DNA of 64,000 nucleotides, from contig NZ_SDMK01000001.1 in assembly GCF_004123295.1 (NCBI RefSeq), forward strand, positions 682,001 to 746,000, given 5' to 3'. The notes below the pieces were generated by a model that worked only from the letters and a program-made list of their open reading frames with translations, did not search any database and was not told the DNA's origin. This DNA comes from Silvibacterium dinghuense. GTDB lineage: Bacteria; Acidobacteriota; Terriglobia; Terriglobales; Acidobacteriaceae. The position numbers and the translations under genes were made by a program. Positions 34,124 to 41,426 of the stretch are shown piece by piece (the stretch's first letter is position 1; every line of letters starts with the position of its first letter).

Positions 34124-35525
34124 GGGCGCCATGCCGCGCCTTGCAGCCTTTTTCCTGCTCTCCGTGTTGTGTGCCGCCCCGGGCCTGGCCCAAAACCCTC
34201 CACAGGCGACTCCGCCGGCCGATGCGAAAGACACCGGGGGCGATGTGCCTAACCTGCCGCCGGTAGAGGCTTATCGTTACGCGATGCAGCCCTTCGTCGA
34301 CGCACGCTCGGCCCCGAATGACCTGACGGATGCGGATGAATGGGCATTGGGCCTTGGTGCAACCCGGGCGATGAAGGAGTGCGAAGCCCTGAAGTCCACA
34401 AAGTTCGAGGGTGAGGACCTGCTGGCGATGGGCAGGCTGTGCGTCTTCGGGCAGGACTTCGGCCCTGCGCAGGACGTGCTGGTCGATTACCTCAACACCC
34501 CGAAGGCTGCCGACATCAAGGACGCCCGGCTGCTGCTGACACGAATCTTCGTCCATATGCAGTCGCTGACCGCAGCCGAGAGCCAACTCGACTCCCTTAC
34601 GAGCGACTTTCCCTATGACGCGGATATCCATTGGGCTATCGACCAGGTGATCGACTACGCTGCAACCCAGGTGGAAGGCACCATGCGGGTCAAGCTGGCC
34701 GGAGATAAGGACTACCGCACCGTTCCGATTCCCGGCGGCGGACTCGATCTCATCACCCGCCTGAATGCGATGCAATTGCCCTTCATTCTCAAGGCCCTTA
34801 CGGACGGTGGCACGCTTAAGACGGCGGACAGCACCGTCGATGCGGCCACACTCGTTCGCGACGGCCTGCGCTGTGCCGACAACCTGCGCACAACGGGCAA
34901 GACCAAAGAGGCCGCCGACCTCGTCGAGCAGCTCAAGACACTGACCATGGCGCCCACGATCATGCAATCGGCCAGCGAGCCGGGCATCGAGGCAGCCTTC
35001 CAGAGATACATGCTCGCAGGCAAACCCTCGCCGCTATCCGAGCTGCGCGGCGTCCTGGTAACCAAGACCATGCCTCCAGCTCCGCCACCGGCCATCCGGC
35101 GCTTCGCAGGACACACGACCATCCTCGTCGCCGTTTCTCTCGCCGCGCCGCAATCGCATGACTCGCTGGTCAAGCTTTCCCAGGCGCTGGAGAAGGCCAA
35201 GCCGGAGAAGCCCGTGCAGCTTCTCGGCGTCACCTCCTACGCCTCAATGGATGGCAGCGATGATCCGGTCCCCTCTGTCCTGCAGACGCTCCAGCTCTTT
35301 GCCGGGTCACTGCCGCCGACGATTCCACTGCTGCTCGTCCCCGACCGGCAGATCCGCGCCTTCGCCATCGACGCCATCCCAGCCGCCGTGGTCATCGATC
35401 CGGCGGGGAAGGTCACCTGGGTCAATCTCTTTCCCGGCACCGACGGCAGCATCGCGACGGTGGTGCGAGCGGCGGTTGGCCCAGTCCAGCCTGCAGAGAC
35501 GGCAGGGACTCCAGCCGGACGCTGA
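34122..35525 (+). CDS. Secreted protein with helical repeats and a thioredoxin-like C-terminus
   Basis: 467 residues starting TTG at 34122 (AGGAG, 10-nt spacer) or three codons later at the ATG 34131. A signal peptide (LAAFFLLSVLCAAPGLAQ) precedes a Pro/Ala linker. The middle has TPR-like helices (LAMGRLCVFGQDFGPAQDVL, LLLTRIFVHMQSLTAAESQL). Residues about 335-455 alternate strands and helices like a thioredoxin fold (HTTILVAVSLAAPQ, VQLLGVTSYASMD, IDAIPAAVVIDPAGKVTWV) but lack a CxxC, so a redox function is unlikely. It may be related to TlpA/AhpC-like proteins that have lost cysteines. Function unknown. Confidence 0.8.
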   Translation: MGAMPRLAAFFLLSVLCAAPGLAQNPPQATPPADAKDTGGDVPNLPPVEAYRYAMQPFVDARSAPNDLTDADEWALGLGATRAMKECEALKSTKFEGEDLLAMGRLCVFGQDFGPAQDVLVDYLNTPKAADIKDARLLLTRIFVHMQSLTAAESQLDSLTSDFPYDADIHWAIDQVIDYAATQVEGTMRVKLAGDKDYRTVPIPGGGLDLITRLNAMQLPFILKALTDGGTLKTADSTVDAATLVRDGLRCADNLRTTGKTKEAADLVEQLKTLTMAPTIMQSASEPGIEAAFQRYMLAGKPSPLSELRGVLVTKTMPPAPPPAIRRFAGHTTILVAVSLAAPQSHDSLVKLSQALEKAKPEKPVQLLGVTSYASMDGSDDPVPSVLQTLQLFAGSLPPTIPLLLVPDRQIRAFAIDAIPAAVVIDPAGKVTWVNLFPGTDGSIATVVRAAVGPVQPAETAGTPAGR

Positions 35526-35604
35526 GGCCGATGCAGAACACCTGCCCGGTATACTGGCGATTACGCCTGCCAGCTCCTATGCCGCTGTCAGGCCCAGGAT
35601 ATAC

Positions 35605-36210
35605 ATGCAGGTCTTTCCGAAATTTCTTCTCTCGGCGTTCGCGCCGGCGCAATTCCCCAAACCGGAGATTCCGGAGATTGCCTTTCTCGGCCGCTCGAAC
35701 GTTGGCAAATCGAGCCTTTTGAATGCGCTGCTCGGCTCGAAGCAGGCCAAGGTTTCTTCGACGCCGGGACGTACCCGGTCCATCAACTTCTTCGCCATCC
35801 ACGACGGACCGCAGAAGGCCGCGCCGAAGCTGCTCTTCGCCGATCTGCCCGGCTATGGTTACGCCAAGATTTCGAAATCCATTTCTTCGGAATGGCCGAA
35901 GTTCATCGAGCCCTACCTGACCGACCGGCCTCAGCTTGCGCTCTGCCTCTGCCTGGTGGACAGCAACATCCCGCCGCAGGAGAGCGACATGCAGCTGATC
36001 GAGTTCCTGGCCAATGCCAACCGCCGCCTAGTGGTTGTCGCCACCAAGGCTGACCGGCTCTCCGGTAACGGACGCGCCAAAGCCAAGGCCGAGCTGTGCC
36101 AGGGGCTAAACGTGGATGACATCCTGATGGTCTCATCGAAGACCGGAGCGGGCCTCAAGGATTTGTGGGCGACGATCCAGGCCGCCGCAGCCGAGGAAAT
36201 GGCGGAGTAA
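35605..36210 (+). CDS. engB: Ribosome-biogenesis GTPase EngB (YsxC/YihA)
   Basis: 201 residues from the ATG at 35605 (AGGA 5-6 nt upstream), the usual EngB length. Longer in-frame extensions back to 35158 overlap the previous gene and are not credible. GTPase motifs: G1 FLGRSNVGKSSLLNALLG, G2 STPGRTRSINFF, G3 FADLPGYGYAKIS, G4 VVATKADRL and G5 MVSSKTGAG. EngB helps assemble the 50S subunit and is usually essential. It is followed by a terminator. Confidence 0.96.
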   Translation: MQVFPKFLLSAFAPAQFPKPEIPEIAFLGRSNVGKSSLLNALLGSKQAKVSSTPGRTRSINFFAIHDGPQKAAPKLLFADLPGYGYAKISKSISSEWPKFIEPYLTDRPQLALCLCLVDSNIPPQESDMQLIEFLANANRRLVVVATKADRLSGNGRAKAKAELCQGLNVDDILMVSSKTGAGLKDLWATIQAAAAEEMAE

Positions 36211-36253
36211 GCCATGAGTGCTAAAGCGGTTAGCCGCATGAATGGTGAGAGAT

Positions 36254-36293
36254 AAAACGGCCAACAGGGGTGCTCCCTCCTGCTGGCCGTTTT
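36254..36293. terminator. Terminator hairpin after engB
   Basis: AAAACGGCCA (36254-36263) pairs with TGGCCGTTTT (36284-36293); the stem continues inward with CAGG/CCTG after one mismatch. It lies between convergent genes (36210 plus, 36353 minus) and has A- and T-tracts on both ends, so it can serve both. Confidence 0.8.
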
Positions 36294-36352
36294 GCGCCTG
36301 GCGACTTGCCGCTTTACCCCGACTGCTGGACGCGCAAAGCGCATCTCACTCG

Positions 36353-37138
36353 CTACGACAGAACCAGCTCTTCCTGCCCGTCCCGCACCACCGACACTGC
36401 GACCTGGATCTCTCCGGCCTCGACATCACGCTGGATTGCGGCAAAGAAGGCATCAGCCTCGGCCGGCCGCATACGCGCAAAGCGCTGTGCCGCGTAATGC
36501 CGCCCCAGGAACCGCGGCGAGCACTCGATCCAGCGGCGGCGCCATGCCCCGCTGGGGTCCTCGGCATCCACTGCGCCGGAAGCCAGGATATCCGCCAGTG
36601 GCAGCCAGCGCTGCGGTTCACGCGCCACGCTCCAGTGCACGGCCACCCAACCGTCTGTGGAAACCGGTTCCGGCAAACGGCAGGCGCCGCGCGCCAGAAA
36701 GGTCCTGGCCTCGGCCATTTCCTGCCCATCGGCGGCGAGATGCATGATTTCCGGCTGCAGCCCGCGCTCGATCAGCTCGGCCAGCACGAATTCCGGCTCA
36801 CCCAGCAGGGTCACCGCAACCGGATGCGCCTTGCGCAGCTCCTGTTTCAGGATTTGCAGCGCCTCATCGGCGTCGTTAACGACGAACTCGCACACCCCGG
36901 TCCGCATGGCCTGTTTGGCCAGTTGCGGTTCTGGTTCGATGCACAGAGAGGCGAGGCCGGCCACATTGGCCGCCACCGTCAAAGCCACGCCCTCGGCATC
37001 CAGGTAGGTATGAAGCAGAAGCGATCCACTCAGTCCCGGTGACAGCATCTGCAGCGCAGCATACCGGTCATATACTTCTTCGATCGCCGGATAAGAAATT
37101 GTTATGGCCCGACCGAACATGCAGATAACTTTAGACAA
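36353..37138 (-). CDS. Orphan urocanase-domain-like protein
   Basis: 261 residues, cytosolic. The first 140 residues run parallel to the middle of urocanate hydratase (HutU). LSGSLLLHTYLDAEGVALTV and AANVAGLASLCIEPEPQ correspond to its LAGRLF...G...QPLAxTMAGxxxLxVE. NDADEALQILKQELRKAHPV corresponds to the DLDEAL helix. AVTLLGEPEFVLAELIERGL followed by QPEIM corresponds to SIGLLGNAAEVLPELVRRGV followed by PDLVT. The TDQTSAHDP motif and the catalytic C-terminal half of HutU are absent; the remainder (FLARGACRLPEPVS, GRHYAAQRFARMRP) is not recognised. It cannot be a normal urocanase (about 550 residues). Similarity was judged by eye, so it needs a profile search. It has its own upstream region and does not overlap the pseudopilin operon. 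Confidence 0.6.
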   Translation of the reverse strand: MSKVICMFGRAITISYPAIEEVYDRYAALQMLSPGLSGSLLLHTYLDAEGVALTVAANVAGLASLCIEPEPQLAKQAMRTGVCEFVVNDADEALQILKQELRKAHPVAVTLLGEPEFVLAELIERGLQPEIMHLAADGQEMAEARTFLARGACRLPEPVSTDGWVAVHWSVAREPQRWLPLADILASGAVDAEDPSGAWRRRWIECSPRFLGRHYAAQRFARMRPAEADAFFAAIQRDVEAGEIQVAVSVVRDGQEELVLS

Positions 37139-37235
37139 TCTGCGTTTTTATGTATAGAGGTCGTCGCTTTTACCGATTAACTTTTTTGAAATGAGGCGTC
37201 CCGGAGGCACCGGGGCACGTCACTAACGCAACCGG

Positions 37236-37667
37236 TCACCAGCTCGAATAGGGCTGGCCGTCGGTGCCGGTCTCGTCCGAGCCGCTATGCACGTCATTGA
37301 TGCCCGGCTCGCTCTGGTCGATGCTCTCCAGGCTGTCGTCTGACGAGGTCACCCAGCTCTCGGTCGAGTGGGTCATCGGGTCTTTCGGAATGGACTTGAG
37401 ATAGCCGCCCTGGACCAGGTCGTCCAGGGATTGCGGAGCCTTCGCCTTATCCATGGTGTAGGCGTCGATGGCGTTCCGCATCACGTTCAGGTCTTCCTTA
37501 AGGGTGGCCTCTTTGGCTGCCCGGATCGAGGCAATAAAGCTGGGAATGGCAATGGCCGCCAGCACGCCGATGATCAGCATGACGACCATCAACTCCACCA
37601 GCGTGAACCCCTTCTCGCCCGAGCCCCGCTGCAGCCTCGATTTGTAGCTCCGCTTCATCACGTCCAA
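37236..37667 (-). CDS. Type II secretion-type major pseudopilin (GspG-like)
   Basis: 143 residues. The prepilin-peptidase site is GEKG|FTLVELMVVM (cleavage after G20, Glu at mature +5), followed by the hydrophobic helix MVVMLIIGVLAAIAIPSF. The body has the GspG pattern ATLKEDLNVMRNAIDAYTMD and IPKDPMTHSTESWV; the C-terminal loop DSLESIDQSEPGINDVHSGS is the region that holds calcium in GspG. It is third in an operon behind a second pseudopilin and a secretin-cohesin gene; 24 nt separate it from the preceding gene. Confidence 0.92.
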   Translation of the reverse strand: MDVMKRSYKSRLQRGSGEKGFTLVELMVVMLIIGVLAAIAIPSFIASIRAAKEATLKEDLNVMRNAIDAYTMDKAKAPQSLDDLVQGGYLKSIPKDPMTHSTESWVTSSDDSLESIDQSEPGINDVHSGSDETGTDGQPYSSW

Positions 37668-37691
37668 TCGTCCGGTCCCGCTGGTTACTCT

Positions 37692-38219
37692 CTACCAGTC
37701 CTTGTATTTCGTTCCGTCCAGAGCTGTGCCATCCGACTTGGAATAGACGTCGAAGACATTCTGTCCGCCCCATGAGTCGGCATCCGGGTCATCCTGCATG
37801 GAGCGGATGCCCCATTCCGTATTGCCCGTCATTGGATCGACGGGGATGCGGCGCAGAAAGCGCACTTTTTTTCCCTGCACATCCACACCATCGACCAGCG
37901 TCTGCAGATCCGGCGGATATCCCTGACTGTCCACCTTCGTCTGAAAGGCGTTCTTATCGGCCGCATCCTTGTAGTGGTCGATCGCGTCCCGCATCTCCCA
38001 CAGATCGTGGCGCAGCTCGCGTTCCTTCTGCCGCTTTACTTCAAACCGCGTCACCGGGATAGCCGCGGAGGCGAGGATCGCGAGGATGGCAACCGTCACG
38101 ATCAATTCCACGAGCGTGAGTCCGGCTTCCGCGTTCCTTCGCATCGTCCCCGTTGCCGAAGCCGCGCCGGCCGTTCCCGGCCGGCGCGGCCCACGCGTTG
38201 TTGCTGTTTCCGCCATCAT
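37692..38219 (-). CDS. Type II secretion-type pseudopilin, second paralogue
   Basis: 175 residues as an open frame. The cleavage site AEAG|LTLVELIVTV lies at G33, an unusually long leader; the internal ATG at 38144 would leave an 8-residue leader, which is more typical, so the start is uncertain. The helix IVTVAILAILASAAIPVTRF follows, then RELRHDLWEMRDAIDHYKDA and IPVDPMTGNTEWGIRS, again GspG-like. Starts 11 nt after the secretin stop. Two GspG-like pilins directly behind a secretin suggest a minimal type II secretion or pilus-like device. Confidence 0.9.
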   Translation of the reverse strand: MMAETATTRGPRRPGTAGAASATGTMRRNAEAGLTLVELIVTVAILAILASAAIPVTRFEVKRQKERELRHDLWEMRDAIDHYKDAADKNAFQTKVDSQGYPPDLQTLVDGVDVQGKKVRFLRRIPVDPMTGNTEWGIRSMQDDPDADSWGGQNVFDVYSKSDGTALDGTKYKDW

Positions 38220-38230
38220 CTGCCAGACAG

Positions 38231-40612
38231 CTATGGCTGCACCTGCACCAGGGCTCGCGCACCTGTTGCCGGCATCGCCTGCTGCGCGCTGTTCCGCACC
38301 AGAGGACGGGTAACCACGATCGGCGCATCCCCCGCGGCCTTGGCCTGGAAGGTCAGCACAAAGACCGTACCCGAGCCCGAAACCCCCTTGGTTCCCGGCG
38401 GACGCGAGGCTGAAATCGCCACATTGCCGGCGCCGTCGTCCCGGTGCACGAGAGCCACAGCCTGCCCATCCTGCCCGAGGAAATTCATCCCCCGCGCCGG
38501 ATCGGCCAGGTCCACATTGATGAGGTTCAGCTTGGTCTGGTCGTATTGCAATTGCATCGGTACAGAAAAGACGTCGGTCCCTCCCGCGAGCGTCACGGCC
38601 ACCTGGAACGTCGATCCTATTTTCTGCGGTTGTATCTCCGGGGTGAGCCCCAGCTTGACAGGTTGTGCCGGAGGCGCTGCGGTTGCCTCCTGCTGCATGC
38701 CGGCAATAGCCTGCTCCGCAGCAGCGGCGGCCGTCGCCGGCGCGCCGGCTGGAGTCGTCACCGTTCCGAACTTCTGGCCGGGGGCGGGCTGCCCGGAAAC
38801 AGGGGCCGGAGCTGCTGCAGGAGCCGCGCCGTCATTGTTGACATGCCGCAGCTCAAAGGACTTCGAGGTGCCCGAGTCGACCTCGCGCAGGTTGTCCTGA
38901 TCGAGCATGGTGGCGCGAACCACGTGCGGAATCAGCAGGAAGACGATCTCATCGTCCTGGATGGTCTTGTCATTGCTGCCGAAAATGTATTTCAGGATCG
39001 GCAGCTGCGCGAGGCCGGGGTAGCCGCTCAGCGAGGTGCTGGTCTGCTTCTGCAGGATGCCGCCCAGGATATTCGCCTCGCCTTCCTTGAGGCGAACCGT
39101 CTGCTCGGCCGTACGCTGGGTGATGATCGGCTCGTTGACGCCGCCCAGGTTCTCCGTACCGTTCTGCGAGGAGACCTCGATCTTGATCTTCATCGAGACG
39201 TCGCGGTCATAGTGCACCGTCGGCTTCACCGTGATGTTCACGCCGATGTCGAGGTACTGGAACTGCGTGTTCACCAGCGAGCTGACGATGGCCGTCGCCG
39301 CGCCGGTCTGATACGAACCGGTCGCCACCGGCAGCTTTTCACCGATCTTGAGCGAAGCTTCCTGCCCATCCGAGGCGCGGATGCGCGGGTTCTGCAGGAT
39401 GCGCGTATGGCTGTCGGTCAGCAGCAGGTTGGCGGTCGCCGAACCGATGGTCACCGCAAAATTCGTTCCGTTCAGGTGAGCCAGGCTGTTGAGCGTCAGT
39501 CCGTCGCTGGAGCTGGTGGACGAGGTCGTCGTGGTGGTCGTCGAGCTGGTGCTCGTGTCCGTGCTGTTGTAGTTCGAGGCCTGGAAGGAGACGCTCGCTG
39601 TCTGCGGCAGCTGGATACCGATGGTCTTCTCGTAGTTCCGGCTCACTTCGAGCACAGCCACGTCCACCACCACTTCCGGCTTGGCCCGGTCGAGATCGTC
39701 GATGAGCTTCTGCGCCAGCAGCAGCTCGTCCGGGGTACCGCGCATCACGATCGCATTCTGGCTGGCGACACCGAAGAGCTTGGCGCCGTTCTGGCCCTGC
39801 TGAAAGATGTTGCGCAGCGCCGTCTGCACGTCATTGAAATCGTTCTGCTGCGTGACGTTCGTCAGGTAGAAGGTCTGGATCGCCTCTTCCTCGAGCTCGG
39901 CACGCTTGCTCGATGTGTTCGCCGCAACAAAGATCGTGTTGTCGGTGATCGGACGCCAGAAGGTGTTGGTGCTGATCCCGACGATGCGCAGGGCGTCGTA
40001 AAGATTAACGTTGGCAATATCGACCTGAACCCGCTTCGAAACGTAGTCGGGATCGAAGAGGATGTTGATGCCGGCCAGCTTGCCGATGGTCTGGTAGATG
40101 ATCTTGCTGTCTTCGACCGAATGCAGCGTGAGAGGCTCGGAGGAGAGCGGCTTGAGACGAATGGGTCCGCCGAGGTCATGCAGCTCTGTGCCTTCGGCGC
40201 GCGCCTTGGGTGTCTCCGGCAGCCCTGGGATGTTATTTACCTTTTCCCGCACTGCCTCAAGATCCTGCTGCGCCAGCTCATTGCTCGAGTCGATCTGCAG
40301 CGCGCGCAGAAATTCGGTCACCGCGCCCGTCGTATCCCCCTGCGCCCGCAGCGCCTCACCTCGCTTGACATGCAGGGAACCTACCGGCACCTTCAGCCGT
40401 TCATAGGAGAGCTTGTAGCGCTCGTCTTTGGGGTCTTTCTGGAAGGCGGCGAGGTAGTCGTTGAAGGCGCCCTCGATGTCGTCCTTCTCTTCGGCAACCT
40501 GTCCCTGCTTGTACAGCTTGCCAGCCGACTGCGCATGGGCCGCCGCGCTCGAAAACACGAGCACCAGCACGAACCCTGCAGCCAGAGTCCACTTCGCTAT
40601 CCGTTGATTCAT
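38231..40612 (-). CDS. Secretin with N-terminal TPRs and C-terminal cohesin domain
   Basis: About 793 residues from the ATG at 40612 (GGAG 4 nt upstream), which gives a clean signal peptide (WTLAAGFVLVLVFSSAAAHAQ). Residues about 25-135 are TPR-like (GKLYKQGQVAEEKDDIEGAF, LHVKRGEALRAQGDTTGAV). Then come secretin N-domains (LAGINILFDPDYVSKRVQVD; AIVMRGTPDELLLAQKLIDD) and the secretin core (LQNPRIRASDGQEASLKIGE, VKPTVHYDRDVSMKIKIEVS, RLKEGEANILGGILQ). A Ser/Thr tract (STDTSTSSTTTTTTSSTS) marks the insert. The last 135 residues form a cohesin-type beta-sandwich (VFSVPMQLQYDQTKLNLINV). First gene of the operon with two pseudopilins. Confidence 0.92.
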   Translation of the reverse strand: MNQRIAKWTLAAGFVLVLVFSSAAAHAQSAGKLYKQGQVAEEKDDIEGAFNDYLAAFQKDPKDERYKLSYERLKVPVGSLHVKRGEALRAQGDTTGAVTEFLRALQIDSSNELAQQDLEAVREKVNNIPGLPETPKARAEGTELHDLGGPIRLKPLSSEPLTLHSVEDSKIIYQTIGKLAGINILFDPDYVSKRVQVDIANVNLYDALRIVGISTNTFWRPITDNTIFVAANTSSKRAELEEEAIQTFYLTNVTQQNDFNDVQTALRNIFQQGQNGAKLFGVASQNAIVMRGTPDELLLAQKLIDDLDRAKPEVVVDVAVLEVSRNYEKTIGIQLPQTASVSFQASNYNSTDTSTSSTTTTTTSSTSSSDGLTLNSLAHLNGTNFAVTIGSATANLLLTDSHTRILQNPRIRASDGQEASLKIGEKLPVATGSYQTGAATAIVSSLVNTQFQYLDIGVNITVKPTVHYDRDVSMKIKIEVSSQNGTENLGGVNEPIITQRTAEQTVRLKEGEANILGGILQKQTSTSLSGYPGLAQLPILKYIFGSNDKTIQDDEIVFLLIPHVVRATMLDQDNLREVDSGTSKSFELRHVNNDGAAPAAAPAPVSGQPAPGQKFGTVTTPAGAPATAAAAAEQAIAGMQQEATAAPPAQPVKLGLTPEIQPQKIGSTFQVAVTLAGGTDVFSVPMQLQYDQTKLNLINVDLADPARGMNFLGQDGQAVALVHRDDGAGNVAISASRPPGTKGVSGSGTVFVLTFQAKAAGDAPIVVTRPLVRNSAQQAMPATGARALVQVQP

Positions 40613-40818
40613 GAAACTCCAGGCGGGCATGGAACAGAATACCGGCGTCGAAACGCTTCCTCCGACGAGCGGACGGCTCCCGATCTCCGGCCTCTGCCTC
40701 GATCCGGCAAAGCTCCCTCCGCGTCTCATCGCCCGGCGCAGGTTGAGTATAGCATCGCGCCTCCTGACCCTTCCGGCGCCGCGACCGCATGCTAGCATGA
40801 AAATTCGGACCTTTCTCC

Positions 40819-41355
40819 ATGCCCCGGCAAGCTACACACTCCAACATTCAGACGCCCCGCAAGCCGAAGCCTCGTGATCCGGTCGCGGCCGGAGACCGCG
40901 ATGCCTCCGTGAACCGCTCGGCGAGCTTCAACTACTTCCTCCTCGAGAAGTTCGAGGCCGGGGTAGCGTTGCGGGGGACCGAGGTCAAGTCGATCCGCGA
41001 GGGCAAGGCCAACCTCAAAGATTCCTATGGAATCATTAAGGATGGAGAAGCATTTCTCCTGAATGCTCATATCGGCCCCTATTCTCACGGCAACAGCCTC
41101 AACCATGAGTCACTCCGCACCCGCAAGCTGCTCCTTCATCGGGAACAAATTCGCAAACTGAGCGGACAGACGCAGATCAAGGGCCATACGCTCATCCCTA
41201 CGCGTATTTATTTTCGTAATGGCAAAGTGAAGTGCGAACTCGCAGTAGCAAAAGGCAAACAGGACTGGGATAAGCGCGAAACCGAGCGCCGTCGCGAAGC
41301 CGACCGCGAAGCCCGTGCCGCCATCGCCCATAGCCAGGGCAAGCGCGGACGGTAA
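40819..41355 (+). CDS. smpB: SsrA-binding protein SmpB
   Basis: 178 residues; the family is about 155, the surplus being a basic N-terminus (ATHSNIQTPRKPKPRDP). Core motifs: FNYFLLEKFEAGVALRGTEV, KSIREGKANLKDSYGIIKDG, NAHIGPYSHG, RTRKLLLHREQI, GHTLIPTRIYFRNGKVKCEL and AKGKQDWDKRET, with the basic tail that reaches the decoding centre. SmpB delivers tmRNA to stalled ribosomes; no tmRNA gene (ssrA) was found in the window. Transcribed divergently from the secretin operon. Confidence 0.97.
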   Translation: MPRQATHSNIQTPRKPKPRDPVAAGDRDASVNRSASFNYFLLEKFEAGVALRGTEVKSIREGKANLKDSYGIIKDGEAFLLNAHIGPYSHGNSLNHESLRTRKLLLHREQIRKLSGQTQIKGHTLIPTRIYFRNGKVKCELAVAKGKQDWDKRETERRREADREARAAIAHSQGKRGR

Positions 41356-41381
41356 ATTTTTCGCATCCTCTCCCAATGCAG

Positions 41382-41409
41382 AAAGGCCCCGCCAGTTGGC
41401 GGGGCCTTT
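41382..41409. terminator. Bidirectional terminator
   Basis: AAAGGCCCCGCC (41382-41393), loop AGTT, GGCGGGGCCTTT (41398-41409), then further T. Perfect 12-bp stem between the convergent smpB and peptidase genes, 26 nt after the smpB stop. Confidence 0.9.
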
Positions 41410-41426
41410 TCCGTCTGCAGGAGGAT

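Noticed and set aside
35158-35604. N-terminal extension of EngB overlapping the previous gene.
   Set aside because: The extension is low-complexity shadow sequence; the ATG at 35605 has a good ribosome site and gives the family length.
38444-40795. Very long open frame on the plus strand opposite the secretin gene.
   Set aside because: Composition is Arg/His/Leu-rich without recognisable motifs. Such antisense frames arise in G+C-rich DNA; the minus-strand secretin is clearly the gene.
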